Shown piece after piece: positions 25,574 to 32,869 of a stretch of 42,017 bases of DNA. The notes below the pieces were generated by a model, which was not told the DNA's origin, did no database searches, and saw only the letters and a list, made by a program, of their open reading frames with translations. A program made the position numbers and the translations under genes. Each line of letters opens with the position of its first letter. Positions within the stretch are counted from its first letter, which is position 1. The stretch comes from Bacteroidales bacterium (lineage in GTDB: Bacteria > Bacteroidota > Bacteroidia > Bacteroidales > UBA932), in assembly GCA_004552965.1 (NCBI GenBank), contig SFMU01000027.1:1-42017 (forward strand). The letters run 5' to 3'.

Positions 25574-27694
25574 ATGGCAGCTAAAAGAGATCTTCAGTAC
25601 ACGAGAAACATCGGCATCATGGCTCACATCGATGCCGGAAAGACCACCACTTCAGAGCGTATCCTGTTCTACACCGGAAAGACCCACAAGATCGGTGAGG
25701 TTCACGATGGAGCAGCTACCATGGACTGGATGGTTCAGGAGCAGGAGAGAGGTATCACCATCACTTCTGCAGCTACTACTGCATTCTGGCACTATCAGGG
25801 CAAATCCTACCAGATCAACCTCATCGACACTCCGGGGCACGTCGACTTTACCGTTGAAGTCGAGCGTTCACTCCGCGTCCTTGACGGTACCGTTGCCACA
25901 TTCTGTGCAGTAGGCCGCGTACAGCCTCAGTCTGAGACCGTCTGGCGTCAGGCTGACAAGTACGGCGTTCCGAAAATCGCTTATGTCAACAAGATGGACC
26001 GTGTAGGTGCCGACTTCCTCGCCTGTGTCGAGGAGATCCACACCAAGCTCGGCGCAAATGCCGTTCCGATCTGTCTTCCTATCGGTTCCGAGGACAAGTT
26101 CCAGGGAATCATCGACCTTATCGCACGCAAGGCACTCATCTACGACAATAACTCCGAGGAACTTGTCAACTATCATGTTACTGACATTCCTGAGGACATG
26201 AAGGGTGAGGCTGAGCTCTGGCGCGACAAGCTTGTCGAGGCTGCAGCCGAGTGCGATGAAACTCTTATGGACAAGTTCTTCGAGGATTCCGAGTCCATCA
26301 CCGACGAGGAAATCATCGCGGCTCTCCGCAAGGGTACCATCTCGATGCAGATCGTTCCTGCATGCTGCGGTTCTTCATTCAAGAACAAGGGTGTGCAGTT
26401 CCTTCTCGACTCAGTCATGCGTTACCTTCCTTCTCCTCTGGACAAGGGTGCAGTCAAGGGTACCGATCCAAAGACCGGTGAGGAAGAGGAAATCTCTCCA
26501 TCTGCAGACGAACCGTTCTGCGCTCTCGTATTCAAGATTGCCACCGATCCGTTCGTAGGCCGTCTTGCCTTCATGAGAGTCTATTCAGGTCGCGTCGACG
26601 CAGGTTCATACGTACACAATGTCCGTACAGGCAAAAAGGAGAGAATCGCCCGTCTGTACCAGATGCACTCGAACCACCAGAATCCTATCGAATTCGTCGA
26701 GGCCGGTGACATCTGTGCAGCAGTCGGTTTCAAGGATCTCCGTACCGGTGACACCATCTGCAACGAGAACCATCCTATCGTTCTCGAGTCGATGGAGTTC
26801 CCTGATCCTGTTATCGGTGTCGCTGTCGAGCCTAAGACCCAGAGCGACCTTGACAAGCTCGGAATCGCTCTCGGCAAACTCGCCGAGGAGGATCCAACCT
26901 TCACTGTCAAGTCCGACCACGAGACCGGCCAGACCGTCATCTCCGGTATGGGTGAGCTTCACCTTGACATCATCGTCGACCGTCTCCGCCGTGAGTTCGG
27001 TGTCGAGATCAATCAGGGTGCGCCTCAGGTCAACTACAAGGAGGCAATCACCGCTACCGTACAGCACCGTGAGGTCTTCAAGAAGCAGACCGGTGGTCGC
27101 GGTAAGTTTGCAGACATCATCGTCGAAATCGGTCCGTCCGATTCTGACAAGCCGGGTCTCCAGTTCGAGAACCAGGTCAAGGGTGGTAATATTCCTAAGG
27201 AATTCATCCCTTGCATCCAGAAGGGTTTCCAGACTGCAATGGCCAATGGCTGTCTCGCAGGCTACGAGGTTCAGTCACTCAAGGTTACCGTTCTTGACGG
27301 ATCATTCCACCCTGTGGACTCCGACCAGCTTTCATTCGAAATGGCCGCCCGCATGGCATTCCGTCACGCCTGTCCTAAGGCAAGTCCGGTTCTCCTCGAG
27401 CCGATCATGAGCCTTGAGGTTGTCACCCCTGAGGATTACATGGGAGACATTGTCGGTGATCTCAACCGCCGTCGCGGTCAGATCCAGGCCATGGATTCAA
27501 CTCCTAACGGAGCAAGGATTGTCAAGGCATTCGTTCCGCTTGCAGAGCAGTTCGGTTACGTGACTGTCCTCCGTACTCTTTCTTCAGGTCGTGCCACCAG
27601 TACGATGTCCTTTGACCACTATGCAGAGGTTCCTGCAAACCTGGCCAAGGAGGTTATCGAGAAGAGTGGCTACAAGGCTGATGACGACGAGTAA
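25574..27694 (+). CDS. fusA: Translation elongation factor G
   Basis: This 706-residue GTPase drives translocation on the ribosome. G1 is AHIDAGKTT at residues 17-25, G3 is DTPGHVD at 85-91 and G4 is NKMD at 139-142. The switch I segment ERGITITSAATT lies in between, and domains II-V follow with the expected GMGELHLDI and RRGQIQAMD motifs. All nucleotide-binding residues are present, so this is the canonical translocase rather than a ribosome-recycling or protection variant. It lies in the str operon between rpsG and rpsJ. Confidence 0.98.
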   Translation: MAAKRDLQYTRNIGIMAHIDAGKTTTSERILFYTGKTHKIGEVHDGAATMDWMVQEQERGITITSAATTAFWHYQGKSYQINLIDTPGHVDFTVEVERSLRVLDGTVATFCAVGRVQPQSETVWRQADKYGVPKIAYVNKMDRVGADFLACVEEIHTKLGANAVPICLPIGSEDKFQGIIDLIARKALIYDNNSEELVNYHVTDIPEDMKGEAELWRDKLVEAAAECDETLMDKFFEDSESITDEEIIAALRKGTISMQIVPACCGSSFKNKGVQFLLDSVMRYLPSPLDKGAVKGTDPKTGEEEEISPSADEPFCALVFKIATDPFVGRLAFMRVYSGRVDAGSYVHNVRTGKKERIARLYQMHSNHQNPIEFVEAGDICAAVGFKDLRTGDTICNENHPIVLESMEFPDPVIGVAVEPKTQSDLDKLGIALGKLAEEDPTFTVKSDHETGQTVISGMGELHLDIIVDRLRREFGVEINQGAPQVNYKEAITATVQHREVFKKQTGGRGKFADIIVEIGPSDSDKPGLQFENQVKGGNIPKEFIPCIQKGFQTAMANGCLAGYEVQSLKVTVLDGSFHPVDSDQLSFEMAARMAFRHACPKASPVLLEPIMSLEVVTPEDYMGDIVGDLNRRRGQIQAMDSTPNGARIVKAFVPLAEQFGYVTVLRTLSSGRATSTMSFDHYAEVPANLAKEVIEKSGYKADDDE

Positions 27695-27723
27695 TTTTGT
27701 ACAACGGATAATAGTTTTTTGAT

Positions 27724-28029
27724 ATGAGTCAAAGAATCAGAATAAAACTCAAATCATTCGATCACATGCTCGTGGACAAGTCTGCAGCTAAGATCGTTGA
27801 CACAGTGAAGGCAACAGGTGCCAAGGTTAACGGCCCAATTCCTCTTCCTACAAACAAAAAGATCTTCACTGTTAACCGCTCGACCTTCGTCAACAAGAAG
27901 AGCCGCGAGCAGTTTGAGCTTGACGCCTATTGCAGGCTTCTTGACATCGAAGACAGCAACGCAAAGACTGTCGACGCTCTCATGAAGCTCGAGCTCCCTT
28001 CAGGTGTCGAAGTTGAGATCAAGGTCTGA
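27724..28029 (+). CDS. rpsJ: 30S ribosomal protein S10
   Basis: This 101-residue S10 is recognised by QRIRIKLKSFDHMLVD at the N-terminus, GPIPLPTNK in the middle, and SREQFELDAYCRLLDI. It works in the 30S head and in Nus-dependent antitermination. It normally opens the S10 operon and is followed by rplC in related genomes. Here it is followed by a tRNA gene and terminator repeats instead, so the S10 cluster must be elsewhere. Confidence 0.99.
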   Translation: MSQRIRIKLKSFDHMLVDKSAAKIVDTVKATGAKVNGPIPLPTNKKIFTVNRSTFVNKKSREQFELDAYCRLLDIEDSNAKTVDALMKLELPSGVEVEIKV

Positions 28030-28071
28030 TGCCGGGCTGATTGAGGTCAGCTTATCAGATTGAAATACACT

Positions 28072-28087
28072 CCGGCCTTTTGGCCGG
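28072..28087. terminator. Hairpin between rpsJ and the tRNA
   Basis: CCGGCC at 28072-28077 and GGCCGG at 28082-28087 form a six-base stem with a TTTT loop. There is no T-tract after it, so it is more likely a processing or pausing hairpin than a full terminator. It ends six bases before the tRNA. Confidence 0.4.
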
Positions 28088-28092
28088 AAACC

Positions 28093-28166
28093 GGTCCCTT
28101 AGCTCAGTTGGTTAGAGCAACTGACTCATAATCAGTGGGTCACAGGATCATGCCCTGTAGGGACCA
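28093..28166 (+). tRNA. tRNA with anticodon CAT (elongator Met or lysidine-type Ile)
   Basis: The acceptor arms GGTCCCT (28093-28099) and AGGGACC (28159-28165) pair fully. The D stem GCTC/GAGC, anticodon stem ACTGA/TCAGT with loop CTCATAA, and T stem ACAGG/CCTGT are all perfect, and spacings are canonical. The anticodon is CAT. The CCC/GGG run in the acceptor recalls isoleucine tRNA 2, while the variable loop recalls elongator methionine; initiator is excluded by the paired first base. The discriminator is A and no CCA is encoded. The T loop is ATCATGC instead of a TTCrAnn loop, which is unusual. Confidence 0.9.
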
Positions 28167-28174
28167 CGGATAAA

Positions 28175-28200
28175 GCCTGCGAATCTCTCGCAGGCTTTTT
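28175..28200 (+). terminator. Rho-independent terminator after the tRNA
   Basis: GCCTGCGA, loop ATCTC, TCGCAGGC and TTTTT form a strong intrinsic terminator nine bases after the tRNA. A further outer stem is possible: AGGGACCACGGA (28159-28170), which contains the tRNA 3' acceptor strand, is perfectly complementary to TCCGTGGTCCCT (28200-28211). Confidence 0.85.
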
Positions 28201-28442
28201 CCGTGGTCCCTGGGGGACTTCCTATTCATCGGGGAAAGTATTCCCCGAGGCCCCTTCGGTCGCTGACGCTCCGAATACCTGCGAATCTCTCGCAGGCTTT
28301 TTCCGTGGTCCCTGGGGGACTTCTCATTTATCGGGGAAAGGATTCCCCGAGGCCCCTTCGGTCGCTGACGCTCCGGATACCTGCGAGAAACTCGCAGGCT
28401 TTTTCCGTGGTCCCTGGGGGACTTCCTATTCATCGGGGAAAG
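28176..28442 (+). repeat. Tandem 102-base repeat carrying terminator hairpins (about 2.6 copies)
   Basis: Three copies begin with CCTGCGA at 28176, 28278 and 28380, an exact 102-base period; the third is cut off near 28442. Each copy holds a terminator hairpin (CCTGCGA/TCGCAGG then TTTTT), the block TTCCGTGGTCCCTGGGGGAC, and in the first two copies a second hairpin CGGGGAA/TTCCCCG. Copies differ at a few positions. The terminator loop changes from ATCTC to GAAAC in copy three while the stem is kept. Open frames across the repeat on both strands are low-complexity by-products. Confidence 0.9.
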
Positions 28443-28498
28443 GCTGCCGGTTTACGGTGTCTCTTCCTGTCTGTTTTCAAGACAGACCTCTTTCCGTC

Positions 28499-29224
28499 CT
28501 ATTGCTCCGTCCCTGCCTGGACGATCTTCGAGCCGGGAGGAACATCGTGGGTCAGCCAGATGTTGCCTCCGATGATGCTGTCGTGGCCGATAGTGACCCT
28601 TCCCAGGATCGAGGTGTTTGAATATACCGTCACGTTGTCCTCCAGAATCGGATGACGTGGAAGGTCGATCGGATGCCCGTTCTCATCGTAGCTGAAATTC
28701 TTGGCGCCGAGAGTGACACCCTGATAGAGCATGCAATGGTTCCCGATGATGCTGGTCGCCCCGATCACCACGCCGGTGCCGTGGTCGATTGCGAAATATT
28801 CGCCGATGGTTGCCGCCGGGTGAATGTCGATGCCTGTGGAGCTGTGAGCCATTTCGGTCAGCATCCTCGGAATCCGGGGAATGCCCAGCAGATAGAGCTG
28901 GTGGGCCACCCGGTAGTGCAGCATCACCGTCACAAGAGGGTAGCACAGAATCACTTCTCCAATGTCCGAGACTGCCGGATCATTGTGCAGCACAGCCTCG
29001 ACATCCGTGTGGAGCAACCTTGCGATCTCCGGCAAGGAGCTGATGAAACGGTCGGTGAGGTCTGTCCTCAGCTCGGTAGTCGCAGCCACCTGGCTGTTCA
29101 GGATGTCCCTGATGGCTTCCGCACCGTCCGTCCAGGAAGGTATCGGGGAATAGTCGGGGAATATTACGTACTTCACAAGGTCCATCATCCTTGCAAGTTT
29201 CTCTATGCTTGGCGCTTTGTACAT
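28499..29224 (-). CDS. cysE: Serine O-acetyltransferase
   Basis: This 241-residue enzyme acetylates serine with acetyl-CoA in the first committed step of cysteine synthesis. An N-terminal helical domain (about 1-120) is followed by a left-handed beta-helix of hexapeptide repeats. It contains GIDIHPAATIGEYFAIDHGTG, with the catalytic Asp-His pair, and GVVIGATSIIGNHCMLYQG. The insertion near LGAKNFSYDENG is typical of this subgroup. It ends in GSKIVQAG, without the long C-terminal tail used for feedback inhibition and cysteine synthase binding in enterobacterial CysE. It stands 42 bases downstream of feoB on the same strand and may share its transcript. Confidence 0.93.
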   Translation of the reverse strand: MYKAPSIEKLARMMDLVKYVIFPDYSPIPSWTDGAEAIRDILNSQVAATTELRTDLTDRFISSLPEIARLLHTDVEAVLHNDPAVSDIGEVILCYPLVTVMLHYRVAHQLYLLGIPRIPRMLTEMAHSSTGIDIHPAATIGEYFAIDHGTGVVIGATSIIGNHCMLYQGVTLGAKNFSYDENGHPIDLPRHPILEDNVTVYSNTSILGRVTIGHDSIIGGNIWLTHDVPPGSKIVQAGTEQ

Positions 29225-29266
29225 GATTTCAGCAATATGGCCGGTTTCAAGTGATGGTTTTGAAGA

Positions 29267-31249
29267 TTACTGGATCAGGAATCCTATGAACGTGTTCGCG
29301 AGGAAGGCCATCACCCAGGCAAGGACGAGCGAGTTCACCACGGTGAAAGCCGCCCAGCCCCCTCCGATCTCCTTTCTCAAAGTCGAAATGGTCGCTACAC
29401 AAGGGAAGTACAGGAGGACGAACAGCATGAACGCCCAGCTTGTCGCAGGTGTGAATATCTGTTCCTCCCGCAGGACTGTCGCGAGATTCCTGTCATCATA
29501 TTCATTGCTGTCCGTGTGGTAGAGGATGCCCATCGTGCTGACTATGGCTTCCTTTGCAGGCAGGCCCGTGAGCAGGCTGACATTCATCTTCCAGTCGAAG
29601 CCTAGCGGCTCCATCACCGGGGACACGGCCTTTCCGATCATGGCCAGGTAGGACTCTTCCGGATTGGCGCCCTTTGAGGTCTTGTCTGCCGGGAAATATT
29701 CAAGGGCCCAGACAATCACCGAGGCAGCGAGAATCACTGTGGAAATCTTCTGCAGGTAGTCGGAAACCCTTTCCCAGATGTGGTTGCCGGTGTTCCTCCA
29801 GGTCGGCTTGCGGAATGGAGGCAGGACGGACACATAGTCTTCATCCCTCATCTTGAACCATTTCGTCTGCTTCATGATGAACGCGAAAAGAATCGACAGG
29901 ATGATGCCCGTAGCGTATAAGCCTATCATCACAAGCGCCTTGAAATCAGCGAAGAACGCAGAGACGAAGAGCAGGTAGACAGGAAGCCTCGCGCTGCAGC
30001 TCATGAACGGAATCATCAGCATGGTGAGCGTCCGGTCCCGGGGATTTTCAATCTGTCTGGCGGCCATTATCGCCGGCACGTTGCATCCGAAGCCTATGAG
30101 CATTGGAATGAACGAACGCCCGTGCAGACCTACCAGGTGCATTATCTTGTCCATCAGGAAGGCCGCTCTTGCCATGTAGCCCGAGTCCTCGAGCAGGGAG
30201 AGGAAGAAGAACATTATGACGATGTTCGGCAGGAAGGCAAGGACGGAGCCGACACCCTGGACGATTCCGTCAGTCAGCATGTCGGTGAACCATCCCGGTG
30301 CGAGAATGTCCTTGAGCCATCCGCAGAGAGCATTGACACCTGCTTCTATCCATTCCTGGGGGTAGGCTCCGAGGGTGAAGGTGCATTGGAAGACCGCCAG
30401 GAGGACAAGGATGAGGATAGGGAAGCCCAGCCATCTGCTGGTCAGAATCGAATCCAGTTTCATGGCGAAACTGTGGTCCGAATCATCTCCGCCATGGATG
30501 ACGGTTTCCTGAAGGGCTCCTGCCACGAAACCTCTTCTGGCCTTAGCTACCAGGTTTTCGGAAGGCTCTCCGAATTCCTTTTCCAGTCCGTCGTGTACCT
30601 TTCCGGCGACCTGCAGAACCTCTTCCGCATTCGGAAGGGAGTTGATGTAGGGCAGGATGTAGTCCTGGTGCTCCAGAAGGCGGACGGCGACATAACGTTC
30701 CGAGAAATGCTGCCAATGGTCGTGACCTTTGTGGATAGCCTGCGAAATCAGGGTTATCGCCTCCTCGACATCCTGTCCGTAAGGCACGCTGACCTTGCGT
30801 TCATAGGGCTCACGGTAGCATTCCGCAATCTTGCCGAGCAGGGTCATCTCCGCCTGGCCGTCATTCTTGTCGCAGATGACCACAGGCATGCCGAGCATCC
30901 TCGAAAGCTGTCGGATGTCAAGGGAGTGGCCGGTCGCGGTGAAGCCGGTGTAGTTCCGGACGGCAAGGATGACCCTGATGTCCATGTCGTTCAGTTTGGT
31001 GACCGGATACAGTGTCTCTTCCAGCCGCATCGCATCCACTATGTGAAGGACGATGTCCGAGGGTGTCTCCAGGATGGATGAAATCTCCGGCATTATGTTG
31101 AACCGGACTGAAAAGCCGTCACATGAGACGGTCTTTCCGCAGATGCCACTTTCTGCTCCGGTAACTGCCACTCTGATGCACTGAACATTACCCTTTGATG
31201 CCATCAGAGGGCAACTGTGGCATTCTCCATTACAATTGAATGTCTTCAT
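29267..31249 (-). CDS. feoB: FeoB-type ferrous iron permease with degenerate G domain and N-terminal cysteine motif
   Basis: This 660-residue protein has the complete FeoB membrane half: a gate repeat with GFGCNVPAIMAARQIE, the MIPFMSCSARLPVY motif, GLPAKEAIVS, and FVLLYFPCVATISTLRKE, with about nine membrane helices from residue 270 on. The N-terminal G domain is degenerate. Where the P-loop GNPNxGKTT belongs it reads GAESGICGKT at 31-40. The switch I and DLPG (G3) stretch is shortened away, and NMxD (G4) reads RNYTG at 98-102. Flanking strands are still recognisable (HIVDAMRLEETLYPVTKL, then LGMPVVICDKND). The N-terminus has a new cysteine set, Cys6, Cys10, Cys13 and Cys24. The start at 31249 is chosen because a -7 box lies just upstream; the open frame extends beyond it to 31312. 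It should move ferrous iron inward. How it is gated without GTP binding is unknown. Confidence 0.88.
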   Translation of the reverse strand: MKTFNCNGECHSCPLMASKGNVQCIRVAVTGAESGICGKTVSCDGFSVRFNIMPEISSILETPSDIVLHIVDAMRLEETLYPVTKLNDMDIRVILAVRNYTGFTATGHSLDIRQLSRMLGMPVVICDKNDGQAEMTLLGKIAECYREPYERKVSVPYGQDVEEAITLISQAIHKGHDHWQHFSERYVAVRLLEHQDYILPYINSLPNAEEVLQVAGKVHDGLEKEFGEPSENLVAKARRGFVAGALQETVIHGGDDSDHSFAMKLDSILTSRWLGFPILILVLLAVFQCTFTLGAYPQEWIEAGVNALCGWLKDILAPGWFTDMLTDGIVQGVGSVLAFLPNIVIMFFFLSLLEDSGYMARAAFLMDKIMHLVGLHGRSFIPMLIGFGCNVPAIMAARQIENPRDRTLTMLMIPFMSCSARLPVYLLFVSAFFADFKALVMIGLYATGIILSILFAFIMKQTKWFKMRDEDYVSVLPPFRKPTWRNTGNHIWERVSDYLQKISTVILAASVIVWALEYFPADKTSKGANPEESYLAMIGKAVSPVMEPLGFDWKMNVSLLTGLPAKEAIVSTMGILYHTDSNEYDDRNLATVLREEQIFTPATSWAFMLFVLLYFPCVATISTLRKEIGGGWAAFTVVNSLVLAWVMAFLANTFIGFLIQ

Positions 31250-31272
31250 GTCCACTGGGTTTGATAAGGACG

Positions 31273-31280
31273 CAAATATA
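31273..31280 (-). promoter_or_regulatory. Candidate -7 box of feoB
   Basis: The minus strand reads TATATTTG at 31280-31273, perfect for the -7 consensus and 23 bases before the ATG at 31249. No TTG stands at 19-20 bases. Its position argues against a start at 31312. Confidence 0.6.
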
Positions 31281-31299
31281 GTAAAAAATATTCCGGCAT

Positions 31300-31515
31300 A
31301 GATAAAAAACATAGGCCGACTTCACAGCGGGCCTATGCCGGAAGAACTGAAACAGTTCTTTCATAGTTTAGTTTCAAGTGCGCCGCCTCTCTCAAGGCGG
31401 CGTTCTGTCCCGCCGACCACCCCCTCGAAGAATCCGGCGGAACAAATGTGACGCGAACCAAATCATAACTGTAACCAAAGAATATGAGAAGAGGGGGACT
31501 TCAGAATTCATTGAC
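31300..31515 (-). ncRNA. Candidate structured small RNA upstream of feoB
   Basis: On the minus strand a perfect -7 box, TATCTTTG at 31527-31520, precedes about 210 bases that end in a strong intrinsic terminator (CATAGGCC/GGCCTATG, then six T). Inside lie CGCCGCCT/AGGCGGCG with a six-base loop (31381-31402) and GAACTG/CAGTTC with a three-base gap (31345-31360). Two long-range pairings also appear, CCCCCTC with GAGGGGG and GTTCCGCCG with CGGCGGGAC, and they could be alternatives to each other. No large protein is encoded; a 39-codon frame (31511-31392) is possible. Size and layout recall 6S-type or Bacteroidales-1-type RNAs, but no comparison was made. Confidence 0.5.
31304..31337 (-). terminator. 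Intrinsic terminator of the candidate small RNA
   Basis: The minus strand reads CATAGGCC, a 12-base loop, GGCCTATG and then TTTTTT. It has a T-tract only on this strand, and no minus-strand protein gene lies immediately before it. That implies a separate short transcript ends here, just before the feoB promoter. Confidence 0.75.
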
Positions 31516-31560
31516 GGAACAAAGATATCCTTGTTGAATGAATAATTTAAAATGTTTTAT

Positions 31561-31568
31561 TACCTTTG
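31561..31568 (+). promoter_or_regulatory. Candidate -7 box of the LysR-family gene
   Basis: TACCTTTG matches TAnnTTTG and lies 41 bases before the ATG at 31610. A TTG at 31534-31536 is 24 bases upstream, longer than preferred. Confidence 0.45.
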
Positions 31569-31609
31569 TTTCAATACCTCCTATTGAAAAGACCAATAAC
31601 CGGAACACT

Positions 31610-32518
31610 ATGGAATTACGACAGTTGAAATACTTTGTCGAAGTGGCGATGAGCCTCAGTTTCTCTGAAGCCTCCAGGAAACTGTACATCACCCAGGGGA
31701 CCATTTCCCAGCAGATCCGTCAACTGGAAGACGAGATGGGCACGCAATTGTTCGACAGGACATCCCAGAAGATTGTCCTCACCGAAGCGGGGCTCGAGAT
31801 GCTCCCGATTGCTCTCAAGGTAATCGAAGACGCAGATATCTGCAGAGAGAAGATCACCAACCTGCGCAACGCCGCAGTCGGCACACTCAACATCGGAGCC
31901 ACCAGATCTTTCTGCCGGCTCATCAACTCTGCAATGTTCTCCTTTCTCAGGGAAGTGCCAGGCGTCAAACTTACCGTCAGTTACAAGACGGCATCCGAAC
32001 AGCTGTACATGCTCCGCAGGAATGAGATCGACATGGCTGTGGCATTCAGGCCGGATGTCCAATACGAAGACATTGTCACATACCCCCTTTTCAGGACCCA
32101 TCTCTGTGCGGTGATGCGCAATGACCACCCTCTTTCCGACCGCACGCAGGTCACCCTCTCGGAGCTGGAAGACTACGGGATAGCAATCCCAGGCCGGGGC
32201 AGTTCCCAGGGCTGCCATTTCGGCCGCTTCGCCGGAATCGACACCGGCAGGCTCAAAGTCCGTGCTGAAATCAACGATCCGCATCTGCTGGTGGACCTGG
32301 CTCAGGCAGCGAACCTGGTCGCCATCATCACACCTGTTTCGAGCTGGAACCGTTCCGGGATGGTCGCAATCCCGCTGGAGGACGGCCGGTTCACCATGAC
32401 AGGGTGCGTCCATTTCCTCAAGGACCGTTACCGGAAGAAGTCAGGGGAACTGTTCTTGTCAATGCTGATGGAAGAGGCGGCGATATACCGATTCGAAAGA
32501 AATCTGCAGAAACAGTGA
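31610..32518 (+). CDS. LysR-family transcriptional regulator
   Basis: This 302-residue regulator has the LysR winged helix-turn-helix at the N-terminus (MELRQLKYFVEVA, then SFSEASRKLYITQGTISQQIRQLEDEMGTQLFDR, residues about 15-55). A two-lobed effector-binding domain follows at about 90-295. I see no cysteine pair at the spacing used by OxyR, so it is probably not a peroxide sensor of that type. The ATG at 31610 gives the canonical LysR start; the frame is open back to 31538 but that stretch contains the -7 box. It is divergent from the candidate small RNA and feoB, and co-oriented with the 53-residue gene downstream; either could be its target. Confidence 0.93.
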   Translation: MELRQLKYFVEVAMSLSFSEASRKLYITQGTISQQIRQLEDEMGTQLFDRTSQKIVLTEAGLEMLPIALKVIEDADICREKITNLRNAAVGTLNIGATRSFCRLINSAMFSFLREVPGVKLTVSYKTASEQLYMLRRNEIDMAVAFRPDVQYEDIVTYPLFRTHLCAVMRNDHPLSDRTQVTLSELEDYGIAIPGRGSSQGCHFGRFAGIDTGRLKVRAEINDPHLLVDLAQAANLVAIITPVSSWNRSGMVAIPLEDGRFTMTGCVHFLKDRYRKKSGELFLSMLMEEAAIYRFERNLQKQ

Positions 32519-32596
32519 AAATGATTTCGTATTTTGACAATAAAAGTGTAACTTGACTGCACTTATTGAAACAAACGCATCATAACTAATAACGAC

Positions 32597-32758
32597 ATGA
32601 AAACATCTGAACTTATCAGCAGACTGCAGGCGGAGTTGCAGGAGAAGGGCGACAAGGAAATCATCATCGCAGCCAACAAGCATAGTTACAAGGATGTAAA
32701 AATCGTTACGAGAGAGGAGAGTACCACACTCGCTCTTTTCGATAAGGTTGCGGACTGA
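32597..32758 (+). CDS. Small uncharacterised protein (53 residues)
   Basis: This short gene starts at ATG 32597 and stops at TGA 32756-32758. The product begins MKTSELISRLQAELQEKGDK, a likely amphipathic helix. A beta-type stretch EIIIAANKHSYKDVKIVTRE follows, then a short tail ending in Val-Ala-Asp. Composition, codon use and the A-rich upstream context (AATAACGAC) look like a real gene. It lies 78 bases downstream of the LysR gene, is followed by a weak hairpin terminator, and may be an independent unit or a target of that regulator. I do not recognise a family. Confidence 0.7.
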   Translation: MKTSELISRLQAELQEKGDKEIIIAANKHSYKDVKIVTREESTTLALFDKVAD

Positions 32759-32787
32759 GTCCAGCCGCGTTCCTGACCCGGTTTCTG

Positions 32788-32818
32788 GCCGTGGATCCCT
32801 TCAAGATCCGCGGCTTTG
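32788..32818 (+). terminator. Weak intrinsic terminator after the 53-residue gene
   Basis: GCCGTGGATC and GATCCGCGGC form a ten-base stem with one G-T wobble around a seven-base loop at 32788-32814, followed by TTTGT. The T-tract is poor, so efficiency is uncertain. Confidence 0.5.
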
Positions 32819-32869
32819 TCTCCACAACACCTTGCTGCAGAGAATTGTGTATCGGTTTTTCGTGTGCGT

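Noticed and set aside
28176..28442. CRISPR-like array
   Set aside because: The period is 102 bases with the repeat covering the whole unit, no unique spacers, and terminator hairpins inside; there are no cas genes.
28140..28655. Repeat-containing frames on both strands after the tRNA
   Set aside because: They are translations of the 102-base non-coding repeat and terminator hairpins; the plus frame also runs into cysE antisense.
31610..32518. OxyR peroxide sensor
   Set aside because: The LysR protein lacks a visible redox cysteine pair in the effector domain at the OxyR spacing.
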